A stretch of 64,000 nucleotides of DNA, taken from assembly GCA_006384855.1 (NCBI GenBank), contig VCJN01002491.1, forward strand, positions 62,001 to 126,000, in the 5' to 3' direction. The notes under the pieces were generated by a model. That model had not been told where the DNA came from, made no database searches, and worked only from the letters and a program-made list of their open reading frames with translations. Each line of letters begins with the position of its first letter. Position 1 is the stretch's first letter. The position numbers were made by a program, and so were the translations under genes. Below are positions 42,645 through 55,223 of this stretch, piece by piece. The DNA is from Tetraselmis striata (Eukaryota > Chlorophyta > Chlorodendrophyceae > Chlorodendrales > Chlorodendraceae).

Positions 42645-43701
42645 TCATTTCCCGGAGGCAGCTTCCTCGTCGCTGGAACGCGCAGAAGGGTGGTCGGAGC
42701 AGGAGGGGGTCTCTACAGGTACGCCTTGGCACTCGTCGTCGTCGCAGTACACCTCAAACTCCTCCTCCAGCGGCACGGCCCTGGCCGCCGCCGACGAAGT
42801 GGCGCCTGCCAGGCGTGGCTGCTCGCCCACGACAGTGCCGGGACCGTCCTCCTCTTCGATGGTAATATAGCCCAGATCAGTGGTGGCGGCGTCGAGGAAC
42901 AGCGCCCTCTCGTCGCTTAGCGGCTGCAGGATGGCTTTCTTCGTCTCGGGGTCGTCCAGCTGGCGCCTTGGCAGCCGGCAGGCTTGCCCGCCCCCCCGCC
43001 TGTGGGGGTGCGGCTCCAACGGGCTCAACGGCGGCCGGCTGGAGCTGCGGCCCGGGCGCCGGGGCCCGCTGGGGGACGCGCCCAGGCCGGCATCGGAGTC
43101 GCTGGTGCAAGGGGTGGCAGTGCCGGAGGAGTCGTTCGGGGGGTCCTCGTACACGCAGAACTCGTCGCCAGAAAGGGGGCGCGGCTTGCGCTCGCCGCTA
43201 GCGGTGCGCTTTTCGCCGGAGCGCTGCGGGCTGCCTGCGTGGGGACGATCGCCGCTGCTGCTGACCTGTCGACACAGGTGTACCCGACGGACGGCACGGG
43301 GTGAGTAAATGCAAAGCGATACAGTGCTCGTGAGCTCTGATAGGCACAGTACCCGCGTAGTCGATCATCCCGCCGCTTCGACTCCGATAGTACTGGTAGC
43401 AAGGTTACTTGTGTGAGCACTGAGCAGACCATAAATGGTCCACTGTTCCCGGCGAGACATTCGTCCCGCGCCATACGTAGGATAATGTGGAAATACGCCG
43501 CGCCGCGAGGGCGGAGGGAGGCTGCGGCGGCCTCACCCTGACGCCGGCGGCCAGCGAGGGGTTGGTAGAGGGCGGTGGCCCCCCATGCGCTGGTTTGCTG
43601 GCCTGGGTTCCGAGCCCAGGTGGCGGCTGCCGGTTGATGGCGCTTGCGGACTGGTTCTCCTTCACACTTTCGGGCATCGGAGGCGGTGGCGGCGAAGACA
43701 T
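42645..43701 (-). CDS. Hypothetical protein, two exons
   Basis: Exon 1 (43701-43477) and exon 2 (43265-42645) join in phase 0 across a GTATGG...GACAG intron to give 281 aa. The protein starts MSSPPPPPMPESVKEN and is Pro-rich and basic up to residue ~75. The middle is Ser/Arg-rich (SGERKPRPLSGDEFCVYEDP). There is a conserved-looking LDDPETKKAILQPLSDERA block near residue 150, and the C-terminus is acidic (PLEEEFEVYCDDDEC). There is no membrane segment or known domain. It might be a nuclear or regulatory protein, but that is a guess from composition. The frame also stays open upstream of 43701, so the start could lie further upstream. Confidence 0.4.
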
Positions 43702-46700
43702 GACGGCGCCGCTGTGTGAGGATTCTCCTTTACCCTTCCGCTCCTTTCTGCTCGCACTAGTAGCCGGTCGGCCAGTCGGAACCGCAGCAATCTCAGTGAT
43801 CTGGAGACTCCCCGACTGCTCAGACGACGGTGAGAGACACAGGGCCGCCTGCGGGCAGCCAACATGACCGCGGCGTGACGTACGGTGGCGGCAGAGCGTG
43901 GCCAAGTCGAAAAGCAGCACTCCTAGTGAGATGCCACAGCAGAGGGCAGGTTTCTCGGCTGCGGGTGCAGCGCTCGCCGATGCGTCAGTGCGTTGGCACC
44001 ATATGCTCGACGGCTGACAGCATCTGGCCGCAGCAGAGAGTAGGGGTTACAGCTGGTGAAACCACAGCGTATCAATCATCTAGCAGCTTGCTACATAACC
44101 CACAACCTGAATAATTCACCTGATACTGGGCGTGCCGGCAGCGGACGGCTGTTTCCGGGGGTTGGGGGCGGCGACGTGCGCGAGGCACCCTGTAATACCC
44201 CCACCTCCGCAACGTCAACACTCAAACCTGAGGTCTGTAGCCAGGGCGGAGGAATAGCGTAGGAAGACTAACCAGTAAAGAAGAACCCACGCACGATACG
44301 GGGATGTCACGAACGAGGTCGTCAGCATCATGGGCGGGGAAATATACACATCTGCAAAACGGCGGCGAACTACGCTGAGTCGCGCTCTGTACATTACTCC
44401 ATAGTTAGAAACAGACGACCCACGACGACAGACCACTGCTCTACGCGCGAAAGCCCGCGCGCCGGAGGGAAAATACAGAGAGACGGGTGGAGCGCGCTAC
44501 CTGAAAACGGTCTGAGTCTACTGCACTTGGGCGGAGAGCTTCGGGCTTGGGCTGTCTGGCGCTTGTGTCGCACTGACTCGCTGGGCGCAGCGGGGTGATT
44601 CTTCCGACCCGAAGTGTGGCGGGTGGGCGGGCGTGAGGGGCTGTGATGAGGTTTTGAACTGTTATGTGGTTCGCGCCCCGCGCGGGAAGATGTGGCGACT
44701 AGTTAGCGACTATAGCATGCTACTTTCGCTGCTAGTTCAGTCGCTATTACAGTGCATGTCCGAACATTATTACGCGCGCGCTCGGCCTGCTGCTGATGAC
44801 GGCCGCTGATCGCGGATGTTGCGCGGCGGTGTCGGTCGCAGGCCCGGCAGTACGTACTGGTGCTGTAGCGACTACGAGTTGTACCTGTACCAGTACCTGT
44901 CGCCGTCTGCTTTGCTGAGATTCGAAAATTCGGACCTAGGTACCAGTACATGAATAGGAATAATTTGAATATTTTTCCTGAATGCTACAGAAGCATATGC
45001 AATCCTTACTCTGCCTGGCATATGCGCGACTGTCCAGGTATCTGTATGGCTGTATAGGCGACGGCGAGTCGTAGACACGAAGATAAATTTATAAAATAAA
45101 ATAGGAGCAGTAGCATAATATAGGCGGTAGGGTACTAGTACCTGTACCAGGAGGTGCGCTGCTGTCCTGCTGCTTGCTGGTAGCAGCCTGGCGTTGCCAC
45201 ATTGTAGCAATTCTCTGATAGCCGCCTCTTTTCAGGGGTTTGCAAACGACCGTGCGGCGCGTGACAACGACCGATGTTGGCGCCCATGCCAGTCAATGAT
45301 ACCGGCTATTCTAGAACCTACCGTTGTAGGATGCTATTGTTTTAAGTCACAAATGCAGTGCGCAATAAATGTTCGCACCGTTGTAGGAAGAGTCCCACCG
45401 GTGTAGGAAGGAGTGCCACACCTCTAAAAATCGGAACCGCTCGAAAATGGCCGGCGACACCTTATAAGTTTCCTTTGACGACGTCCTCATGCGTTGTGCT
45501 TCCAGGGTTTCCGCCAATTCCCCTAGCTAGGCTACCTACTGCTCAATATGGCAAACGGCAGGCACGCTATGCATATAAATCATTCAGGCGCAGAGATGTC
45601 TCTTCGCCCCGCGCATATCGCGGAAAAAAGCCATCCCACAATCCGCGCAACAATAGACAGTCCGCCGCGTGTCGGCTGCCTGACTGGCGAGGCAGGTCGA
45701 CATTCATCCTGCAGGGCGCTCCCCTACCTCCAACAACACAGCATGGAAATGAAGTAGCACGATGTCCCACTCAGTGGGGCCGCCAAGCGCGCGCTGCTTT
45801 TTGCCGCAAACACCCCGCCCTTTCCATGTGACAAGGCCGCGCACTTTTCCGCTAATCGCCCCTGCCTACCTTCCTTTGAAACCGGGTGTGATGGTCGGAC
45901 CAACCATGGAACTTTCTACAAAAAGGTGTAATGGATTCCGGTACTGCGCACACGGGAGCATGTCCCGGGTAAATGTAGGAATCGTACGTCAACCACTACA
46001 AGCTCTTACGTTTTCACCTTGTCGGTCTTGGACAGCCACCCCAGGGGCTGGCAAGGTTAAAGTCAAGGCTTCTAAGGTCTTGTTTAAAGCCTTTTAAAAG
46101 TTAGGGAGAGTGGGCGTTGGCGGTGTGCGACCTGCGTGGGTCTGGCATGCCCTCCATTGATGGGTCCTTTCGGTGGCGGACAGGCAAAAAGCGCATTAAC
46201 GTTGAGCCCCTCGATGGCGATGGGGCCACCCAACCGCGGCCCTCGAGCACCGTCTCACAAGCCTCACAAGTCTCCTTCCAAGCCGTGAGACAATATAATA
46301 TATGGCGCGTGGAGTAAGGTGGGGTGGATTTGCTGCGGTCACCCCGTGCGGCTAGAGAGACCCCTCGATCGCATCTGCGCCATTTTGCGCGCGGCTTGTT
46401 TTGCCTCCCGACCGCGACCCCGCTACAAGTAAGTCCGTTTGTCTAACAGGCGGTTAGAGGCCCACATGACTAGGTTTAAAGTTCTCGGGTCTAGGCTGTG
46501 ATGGGATACCAATTGCGCACGAAGATGGCTCACGGATTGGGCGCCGAGGCGGAAGTGGGCTCAGTTGGGCACTAGCGGGTCGCGCCAGAAACGCGCGAGC
46601 CTCCCACAGTACTTTCGGCATTACTTGCGTACTCGCGCGAACGAGGCCCCTTGACCGCCTCCCCACCATGAGCCCGTCTAAACAACAGCACATACGGAAC

Positions 46701-47585
46701 GAGACCCTCCGAAAGGGTTGGTGTTTTGAGATCTCGGGTCTAGGCTGTGTTGTGACACCACTCGTGCACCGACTTGGCTCAATGAGCGGGCGCGGGGACG
46801 GAGTGGGCTCGCGGGTCGTGGGCACCATCGGGTTGCCCAAAGACGCGCGAGTGCTCGCAGTACTTTCAACAATACTGTCGTAATGTATCGCATACCTCAT
46901 GTGCTAGAACTGTTTTTAATAAGGATCCGACCCATATCATTTTCAACCCCACAACATGACTCACCCGCAGGTGAAAGTCGTCGGGACGGCCACCTCAAGA
47001 CCGAGACTGTGATCCAAATGTGCCCTTCACAGCTTAAGCATGGGTGTGCTGGTGTCGCGTCGACTGTGCATATTGCTCAAGCTGATAGGTGCCAGACCAT
47101 TAGATAGCCCGGACGACAACTGAAATTACTACCAACATTTGGGGTTTCCTTCCGCCTTGCGCGCGCTGCGCGCGCTCGCCTGCTACACGCCACACACATG
47201 TGGCGCGCATGTAGCGCACCCACCTACACATCATACTAAGACTGCGGTATTACGGGTGTGCTTCAACACCCAGAATTTGACTTAGAAAAAATATCTAAGA
47301 AACGAGCACGCTCAACTTTTGCACGACGTTAGTCGACCCCACTCGAGGCCTAATTCTAGCAGGCTATCTGTTGTTCCCATCTTCCATATTTGCGCCACGT
47401 GTACCATGTGGCGGGCCGCGTCGATGCTCGAGAATTTGTCCCGTGCAAGACGCTTTGGCTTTCCCGCACGCCCGCCCGTGTGTGAAGACCCGCCGTCCTC
47501 CGACTGCCGGTACCGTCTCCCTGAATGCGAATAGCCGGTCTCTGTCGGCCTTACTTGCTGGCAGCTGCCGACTTTAAATCGCATC
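43702..47585. other. Long stretch without a recognisable gene
   Basis: Nearly 4 kb with only short, unconvincing frames. GTACC/GGTAC-rich sequence lies at 44850-45160. Segments at 46400-46500 and 46640-46900 share phrases (TCTCGGGTCTAGGCTGTG, ACGCGCGAG with CAGTACTTTC), so they are a diverged tandem duplication of about 250 bp. No RNA gene or intact transposon was identified. Confidence 0.4.
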
Positions 47586-47589
47586 TTGG

Positions 47590-49850
47590 AAAGGCAAGCG
47601 CTAAGGCATCACGCTCCCCTCTTCTCCCTTCCAAGCCCTCCATTCCAACCGCGCCTGCTGTGCGGATTGGTGGTACAAGTGGCCTCATTTGCGTGCCCCG
47701 CTTGCCTACATGGCACGCTCCATCTTGGCGCCGACTGCTCGGCGCGTCGGCCGGGCTGGCCGATTCAATTTCTTACCCCTACACTGGTCACGATTCCGTG
47801 CCCGGCATGTGGTCGACTTAACTACCGTGACCGAGCGAGTAGCCGTCCTCTCTAGTCGGCTACTCTTGCCTCGACGCGCAACGGATATGCGGCCTAATAA
47901 GGCAGTCGATGTGGCACACGAGCGAGGGCGAGCACACACGCACTACCATAAACACAACCATGCGCCCTCCGGCGCGCGTCCCGACTCATGCACCCCTGAG
48001 ACTGACTACATGCGTCACCGTTTACGACGCAAGTGGCAGGCCTGGGCCGACATCGGCGCCACACGAAAGGTCGTCGACATGATCCGCAACGGCATGCGCA
48101 TCCCATCATTCACAGACGGGCCGCCCGCCCCCTTTCACCAAGGCGTCGCGATGGAGGACGCTACCCCCAACCAACCAACGCTTTATGGACGCCGAGCGGG
48201 CTCGCTTCTTGGCTATAGCGGGGCGTGGGCTGAGGGCCACTGTTCATAGTGGGACTCTCCGCTCTTCCTCGTCCATAAGCCGGGTGTCACCAAAGAGGCG
48301 GCTCATCATCGATCTACGACCCATCAACCGGTAATGTGAGGAGCGGGACTTGAGTTTCGAGACCCTCGAGCGGCTGCGTCATCTGGCTCGACCCGACGAC
48401 TGTATGCTTACCATGGACCTACAAGACGGCTTCTACGCCGTCGGCAATGCCCCCCGCGGACCGCGACTACTTCACCGCCGACTACCGAGGCAAACTCTAC
48501 CAGCCAGCGGGGCTCCCCGCCATGGGGTGGATCCTAAGCCCCTTCTACTTGTGATCCCTCACTGCCGCGTTCAACCGCCATTAACGACGACCCGACTTCA
48601 CAGTAGCCTCCCACGAGGTGCGCCGGTCCAAGCTCGCTCGGCATGGGACGGCGCCTGGTGCTGCGCGGCCACTTCCGCGGCTGCCGCTTTGTTGTGCGCA
48701 GCGTTCCTACCAACCCGCCATGTAGTGCGGGTCCCGGCGCGAGCTGGGGACTGTGGGATGGAACGTGAAGCGCCAAGAGTGGCTGGTTACAAAGAACAAA
48801 TGACCATGCCCACCTGGGCGCCGCATGCATCTAGGCAGGCGTTGCGATGCCTGGCGCCTGCGCGCTGTGCTGGGCAGGCCATTCATGAGGATGTGTGCTA
48901 AAGTCCTAAGGCATCCCCTAGATGCATTGCACATATGCAATAGTGTACCAATACTCATGCCAACACCCCCCCCCCCCCCTCAATGTCGCATGGGGATGCT
49001 CCAAACATGGCCAGGGCCCGGCTGCTAACGGTGGTCGCTAGCCAAGAGGGGCAGCCTGCCATGCCCTTACCTCGGATCAGGGGATCGGGGCTGGCCCTCT
49101 AGGACGTTAGACTGCGCGGGCTGTCGAGCAGAATAAAGTCTCTGCTGACCGCTTTTAATCGCGCCGGTGTGCCGAGCTACTTCGCATATGAATATACCAA
49201 TTTCTGACTTATATCGACGAGCGTTGCCCGAAGTTTCCGATCGGCCAAGCCGAGAAATGGTTTGGGCGTCGTGATAGCTGGAGAGCACATATATGGCGGT
49301 CGCGCTGGCGTCATTGTACCTATAGCTTCCATATGTGCGCTATCGTTGAAGGTGCGCGAACCTTGAGGCGACGTTGCGCCGGCGCGGGTGCGACGTGTAG
49401 TCGATATCTGAGTGTATAGAAGCGGTTGCCCACCGCCGGTGATCTCAATTGTTTTACGTCCAGACTCGCGTTAAGACGGACTTCTTGCGTCGTCGTTAAA
49501 CCACCCGCCCTAGTGGAGGGCCCATAATATGGTATGCGCGGCGTCCTTACCAACCCGCCATGTGCGGATCCGCGTAGATCGACCAAGAAGATTAGGTGTT
49601 CAACCTACACCGCTTGACCCACCTCGACAATATATGGGGGCATATCACCATTGACCGCTTATGCGCTACAGGGAGAACGCGAGGCTTCCGCGCTACAACT
49701 CGCGCTGGCGCGACCCCTGCAATGAGGCTACCGACAGCCTGCGCCTTTCCGACTACGCATGGCGTCGCAAGCACAACTGGTGCAACCCTCCATGGGGCCT
49801 CATCGACGACCTCGTCATCAAACTCAGCTCCACACCGCGTCCGTCCCCTC
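47590..49850 (+). pseudogene. DIRS/Ty3-like pol remnant
   Basis: Fragments in order: a zinc-knuckle-like piece (FACPACLHGTLHLGADC...PCPACG) near 47690-47820; a pre-RT segment (KWQAWADIGATRKVVDMIRN, then DGPPAPFHQGV) at 48030-48160; RT motifs (KRRLIIDLRPINR near 48290-48330, MLTMDLQDGFYAVG near 48406-48450, DRDYFTADYRGKLY and AGLPAMGW near 48460-48530); a ~1 kb scrambled zone with two diverged copies of a CCAACCCGCCATGT segment (48713, 49552); and an RNase-H-side piece (ARLPRYNSRWRDP, then WRRKHNWCNPPWGLIDDL) at 49675-49820. It has many stops. The RT type recalls DIRS-like elements, but no recombinase was found with it. Confidence 0.6.
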
Positions 49851-50481
49851 CCTCATCATTTCGCGTGCTTTCTGTTGTCGCTGCGGGTTGCCGACAGGCT
49901 CCTGCCCTAGAAAACACTGTAACTGCGGCCACGCCGCCTTTTCGACAAAGCACCCACCCGTCCCTTTCAAACCCGGTGATGCCTTCGTCGCGCTGCTGTT
50001 CCTTGGCGGATCTTCGCCCTCCTCGCCCGGCGCTAAGAGGGTTCTGCTTAAATGTAGGCTTTTTCCTCCCCCAGTACTTTGCGTGCATTCTCCGGACGCT
50101 CTCCCTGTAACCAAAAAGTTCATCTTCGCCCTCCCCTCTCCCCACACCACAAGGGCCCAACCGTTCATACGCGTTTTCAAACCCCCCCGCCGCCCCCCCG
50201 ACAACCCAAACCGATTGTCCATCACACGCGCTTTCCCTGCTGCGCTTCTATCGGAGAAGCAGGACGGAGTCCCGGTTCCAGGCTGTCCCAGGCGCTGGTA
50301 CACCTTTTCCGCACAGACGTCGCCACCACGAGGCGATATCCACGGCTGCCGGGAGGCGCGCGGCGTTCCCGACGCCTACCGTAAGTACAATACAGGTCTT
50401 CAACAGAGCGGGGGATAGCCGAGTTTAAATTTGCCAGTTACGGCTCGTACAAGTGCGCAGCAGTGAACCTGTGCTGTCGCC

Positions 50482-52188
50482 ATGGCTCTTCCGTGCGCGC
50501 CGCGGAAGGCGGCCGGCGCTGCCAAGGCGGCGGGCGGCGGCTCTCTGAACCTGGCGGCCGACGAGTGGGAGTTGGTGGCGACGCAGCTGTGCGGCGTTGA
50601 CGGCGCGACCTGGCGCGGCATGCTGCGGGGCGTGTGCCGAGCGGCGCGCGATGCCGTCGACGCGGCGACGACCACAGCGGGGGCCGGCCGGCGGATGGAC
50701 CCGCGACTGCTCGCGACCAGGCCCGAGCTGCTGGCGTGGGCGGCTGGGGAGGGCTGCCCCTTTATCGACGACGAGCGGTTGGTGAGGGCGGTGGAGGAGG
50801 GCGGCAGGCTGGGGTTGATACAGTGGGGCGTACACACCCGCGGGTGGTTCCTGTCCGGCAAGGCCTGCTCCAGAGCCGCCCGGACAGGGCAGCTGGCGGT
50901 GTTGCAATGGATGTGGGAGAACCGGGTGGCGGTGTTGGATGAAGACACGTGCGAGGCAGCTGCCTGGGGAGGGCACCTGCCGGTGTTGCATTGGGCGAGG
51001 AAGCATGGCTGCCCCTGGAGCTCATCCACCTGCGAGGCGGCAGCCAGCCAGGGGCACCTCGAGCTTCTGCAGTGGGCAAAGGGCCAGGGCTGTCCCTGGA
51101 GTGAGGATGATGTTTGCCTGCTCGCAGCCAAAGGAGGTCATCTCGGGGTGCTGCAGTGGGCGAGACAGCAAGGCTGTCCCTGGGGAAGGTGCCCTTCCCC
51201 ACATGAGCAGTTGGGCTGTGAGGCGGCGATCCTCACTGAGGCAGCCAGGGGAGGGCACGGAGATGTTCTGATGTGGGCGAGGGAGCAAGGCTGCCGGTGG
51301 GATGCGAGCGTCTGCTGTCAAGCAGCAGGTATCGGGCACCTGGAGATGCTGCAGCTGCTGAGGGAGCACGGCTGCCCGTGGGATGACCGCACCTGCAGTG
51401 CGGCAGCCCAGGGAGGTCACTTGCAGGTGCTGCAGTGGGCGCGGGCGCATGGATGCCCCTGGGACCCACGCACTTGCGAGGCCGCTGCCGCTGGAGGGCA
51501 TCTGGAAGTTCTTCAGTGGGCGCGGGCACACGGCTGCCCCTGGGATGCGCGCACTTGTGCGAGCGCTGCCGCTGGAGGGCATCTGGAGGTGCTTCAGTGG
51601 GCGCGGGCACACAGCTGCCCCTGGAATTCGAGGACATCCCATGCCGCAGCTATGAACAGGCACATGGACGTGCTGCAGTGGGCTGCGGAGCATGGCTGCC
51701 CTTGGGAAGTGTCTGCTTGCTTTCATGCGGCCGTCAGCGGGAACCTAGAGCTGCTGCAGATGGCGAGGGAGCACGGCTGCCCTTGGGATGGCCGTACCTG
51801 CAGTGCGGCAGCCCGGGGAGGGCACTTGCAGGTGCTGCAGTGGGCGAGGGCGCATGGCTGCCCCTGGGGCCCACGCACTTGCGTGGCAGCTGCCGCTGGA
51901 GGGCATCTGGAAGTTCTTCAGTGGGCGCGGGCACACGGCTGCCCCTGGGACCCACGCACTTGCGAGGCCGCTGCCGCTGGAGGGCATCTGGAGGTGCTTC
52001 AGTGGGCGAGGGCACACGGCTGCCCCTGGGACCCACGCACTTGCGAGGCCGCTGCCGCTGGAGGGCATCTGGAGGTGCTTCAGTGGGCGAGGGCACACAG
52101 CTGCCCCTGGGATGCACAGCGCTGTGTCCGCCAGGCTTCGCGCTTTCAGCACCAGGCGGTGGTGCTGTGGGTGGAGCAGAACATGTAG
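50482..52188 (+). CDS. Ankyrin-repeat protein (HGCPWD type)
   Basis: Intact single-exon ORF, 568 aa, with a clear ATG. Residues ~20-60 (LAADEWELVATQL...WRGMLRGVCRAARDAVDA) look like an F-box-type helical start. From ~70 to the end there are about 15 ankyrin repeats of ~27-33 aa, typically GGHLEVLQWARAHGCPWDxxTCxAAA. Proteins of this kind are expanded in algae, oomycetes and some giant viruses and are assumed to be protein-interaction scaffolds. An F-box would suggest substrate recruitment to an SCF ubiquitin ligase, but that is inference. The last five repeats are nearly identical in DNA, showing recent unit duplication. No signal peptide or membrane segment. Confidence 0.85.
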   Translation: MALPCAPRKAAGAAKAAGGGSLNLAADEWELVATQLCGVDGATWRGMLRGVCRAARDAVDAATTTAGAGRRMDPRLLATRPELLAWAAGEGCPFIDDERLVRAVEEGGRLGLIQWGVHTRGWFLSGKACSRAARTGQLAVLQWMWENRVAVLDEDTCEAAAWGGHLPVLHWARKHGCPWSSSTCEAAASQGHLELLQWAKGQGCPWSEDDVCLLAAKGGHLGVLQWARQQGCPWGRCPSPHEQLGCEAAILTEAARGGHGDVLMWAREQGCRWDASVCCQAAGIGHLEMLQLLREHGCPWDDRTCSAAAQGGHLQVLQWARAHGCPWDPRTCEAAAAGGHLEVLQWARAHGCPWDARTCASAAAGGHLEVLQWARAHSCPWNSRTSHAAAMNRHMDVLQWAAEHGCPWEVSACFHAAVSGNLELLQMAREHGCPWDGRTCSAAARGGHLQVLQWARAHGCPWGPRTCVAAAAGGHLEVLQWARAHGCPWDPRTCEAAAAGGHLEVLQWARAHGCPWDPRTCEAAAAGGHLEVLQWARAHSCPWDAQRCVRQASRFQHQAVVLWVEQNM

Positions 52189-52946
52189 CGCTGCCCAGTC
52201 TTTTGAATAGTACGTGCACATATGCAAAAGCCACTGTCATTGACTGACGACGCTGGCAGTTGCGTATCCCTTGACTGATCTTGATATTTGTGTAATGATG
52301 CCATGGCCTTGAACGGTGTTGCAACTCTGCATTGCCTTTCCGCACTTGCACGCGCGGTCCGCCTTGCAGTGACGGGCTTTATCGTCATATCCTTGCTTTG
52401 GTCGAGGAGGCAGCTTTCTCTACGAGCCTGTGAATGCTTTCTTTTTTTTTGCAATGATGCACCGACTTGCGTTGCATGCATGTGGGGTGACTGCAGAAAG
52501 TCTGTTGGATCGCCCGTTGAGCTCGTAAAGAAGTAAACTTTTGAAACAGCAGAACTCACCGCCTGGTGGCTCGTGCTCGCTGCTGACGGGGAAGACTGCG
52601 GAATGCAACAAAGTCATTCTTGTGGCTGCCGTGACCAATAGCAGGAAAGCGCGTTTTCGCAAGGGGGCATGAGCCCATCATGCAGTAGCATTAATGTCGA
52701 TGACAGAGTATGAATCGCGCCCCACACGATGGTGTCTGGCCATTCTCCGACAACTTTGGTAGGGTGCGTCTACAACATCATGAATTGATCTGCTTTCATC
52801 GCACTACATATATGTTAATGGATATACCATACCGTACATGATTGAAAATATTGTCTTATAGATAATTTCTCGTCACATCACAAATATTAAGAAAATTCCG
52901 GAAATGCTATGGATTAAAAACGCTGTGATATCGGGAAATATTACTA
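52189..52946. other. Intergenic
   Basis: AT-rich sequence between the ankyrin gene and the next minus-strand region. No gene or repeat of note was seen. Confidence 0.5.
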
Positions 52947-54330
52947 TCATAAATAAGATAACGCATAAAAATGCATCTGTCTGTTTATGAGGGCCAGGAG
53001 ACAGGAGTCAGACAGGATTATACATACATGATACGATCCATGTACAAGTTCAGTACGAGTATGGGTGCCCACCTTGCCGAGAAGGGAGTTCGCCTTGAAC
53101 ACCTCTCCGAAGGGGCTACCAGCCGCCGCCTCCTCCTCCTTCGCCTCCTCCCCTTCCTCCTTCGCGCCCTCCCCCGCCCTCCTCCATCTTGTCGGCCGTC
53201 GGTGCCGCCACTGCATCCACCATCACGTCCTTCATGTTCACATGCCCCTCTATCTCGCGCGGGACAGCGACAGCCGCGTCCGGGTTGCCCTCCACAGCGG
53301 TACCGGCAGAACATGGTCGCCTCAAAGAACTGGATGCCTTCCAACGTGGGGGGCTCCGCCACCGCGGCGCTGCTTTCCGCCTGCAAACCCAGTCATTGCA
53401 TGTATATCGCACCGCAGGTGGATGGGATGGCAAGGAGTTGTGTAGGAGGAAACAGCACTTGTCTGCACACCAAGATACCATATGAAAACGATCAAACGCA
53501 AATGAGCTTTCTGCGAGAGGAACGCAGTTTGCAATTCAGTTCAGACCACACACCGGCAGAGCTTCCTATGTCGTTTACAGCCGTGAAACGCATGCACCTG
53601 GACAGACACCGTTATTTGCTAATAGTATGTTTGGTCTTTGGCTATATGTATTCTGTTGATGAAATGATACAAGTAGAAATGATCGACATTATTGGCTCGC
53701 AACAGCAGAAAGCAATCCGCTCTCGCCAAAATATCATACCTTCGATGATCCTCAAATCGCCTGCTTCATCATCACGACCTCCAGCCTGCTTGCGCGGGTA
53801 GCCCACTTTGTTTGCCGTGCTCCGTCTCGCGTACGCCAGGCTCGCTTGCAGCTCGTCATCCGCCGCCTCGGCCTTGCCCGCCTTGCCCACCTTTGGCAAG
53901 CTCAGCGTCTGTGACGCATTCTGTTGGCCCCGTCCAGCGCCTTGTAGCTGTGATGCTGAATACTTATACCAGGTATCTTTGCCACTTCAAGGGTGTGTGT
54001 AACGTTTGTGGGGTGGACCGCCCACGCAGGCGTCCCCGATCCGTTTGGCGCCACCCAGGCAGCCGCAGTTATGTTGCGCGCATCAGCGGCATGTATCACA
54101 CAGGCGCCCCGCTCGGAAAATTGGTTTGGGCTGTCATCTGTGGCGCTCGGCCCTGGCCCGTATGGCATGTGGAAGCCGGTGTAGCGGCAGGATCAAGTCT
54201 ACCCCAGGATGATGAAAGGCGGCATGTCCCCATGGCAGGGGATGCAGGATATGGCGACCAAGAAGGCGGTGTCCCCAACCCCGCCGGCTGCCGACACAAA
54301 GGATGTTTTGACTGAGTCTTTAGCTTTTGA
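52947..54330 (-). CDS. Unresolved multi-exon gene, unknown function
   Basis: Several minus-strand pieces look coding. The best is exon 53908-53740, between a CACAG acceptor and a GAAG/GTATG donor (KVGKAGKAEAADDELQASLA ... GRDDEAGDLRIIE). A second lies at ~53390-53050 (EPPTLEGIQFFEATMF in one frame, VPREIEGHVNMKDVMVDAV in another, then GEVFKANSLLGK in a third), so either introns or frameshifts are present. Upstream pieces at 54168-53905 and ~54310-54200 read partly open. I could not join these in one consistent frame, so the gene may be a pseudogene. No family was recognised. Confidence 0.25.
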
Positions 54331-54716
54331 ATTTTAGACTGTCCATATTATGAAATCCGCTTTTCCTCTCGAGCTGTCCAGCTCATGAGCCCACCACCCC
54401 TCATGAAACTAGAAAATGACTTTCTTGATGCATCGTGTACCCGCTCGCATGGCGCACATTTGTATGGTGGTACGTGTATGATGTAGTCTATCGGTATCTT
54501 ACTAGCAACTGCTTTAGAAAATAAGAATCATAGCGCTCCACAAGGCGTTTACATGACGGCAGCAAACCCCAAAGTCCATTAGCAATTGTCTTTTCATTTC
54601 CCAGCGGCGCATTGCCAAACAGCCAGTGAAGTCTTGACGAAAATATTTAAAGCCAACTTGCTGCGCTGCTGCTGCGATAACTCTGTATACACCATAGAGT
54701 CATATGCATAATGCTT

Positions 54717-55223
54717 ATGAAGTAACTTGACAGTTGAATCAGCGATGCGTCGATTTTTCAGAAAATTTTAAAGGAACGGGTTCTATATCACTGGCCTACA
54801 GTTCCATGAATTGCATTGCCAGCGCTTTGAAGTAGCGACTAGGAACTCGCGTGTGGCTTGCATAGAAGTCATCAGGCGCAGCGTTTCGAGCGGCGGCTCA
54901 CCGGATTATAGTACTACATAGTAGTACATGTCAGTAGATAAGCGCTTGTGACGACTAGCGAGTACCATTTTTTTTCCATTACCAGCAGAGAGTAGCGAGA
55001 ACGAGTACCAGTACCTCCCAACCGTGAGATCGTAATCGGACGGCTGTGTAATTAAGAACCGTGGGCGGGCGGGCGGGCGGGCGGGCGGGTGGATTATAGT
55101 ACTTAGTAGCACATTCCAGTAGATAATCGCTTTAGTCATGCACCTATAGGCCCGATCCGCAGTATACGGGTACCCGTACGGCAATAAAGCTCACCGCCGA
55201 AAAATCGACGCTTCGCTGGATAA
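54717..55223 (-). mobile_element. MITE-like element, copy B
   Basis: Inverted copy of the element at 27397-27960. It shares both ends (ATGAAGTAACTTGACAG, CGACGCTTCGCTGGATAA), the (CGGG)n run at about 55064-55090 and the CGTCGATTTTTC inverted motifs. It lacks most of the GGTACT expansion of copy A. Confidence 0.75.

Noticed and set aside
50400..52351. Long minus-strand and alternative-frame ORFs over the ankyrin gene
   Set aside because: Shadow frames of a GC-rich repeat array. Only the 568-aa plus frame gives the ankyrin consensus.
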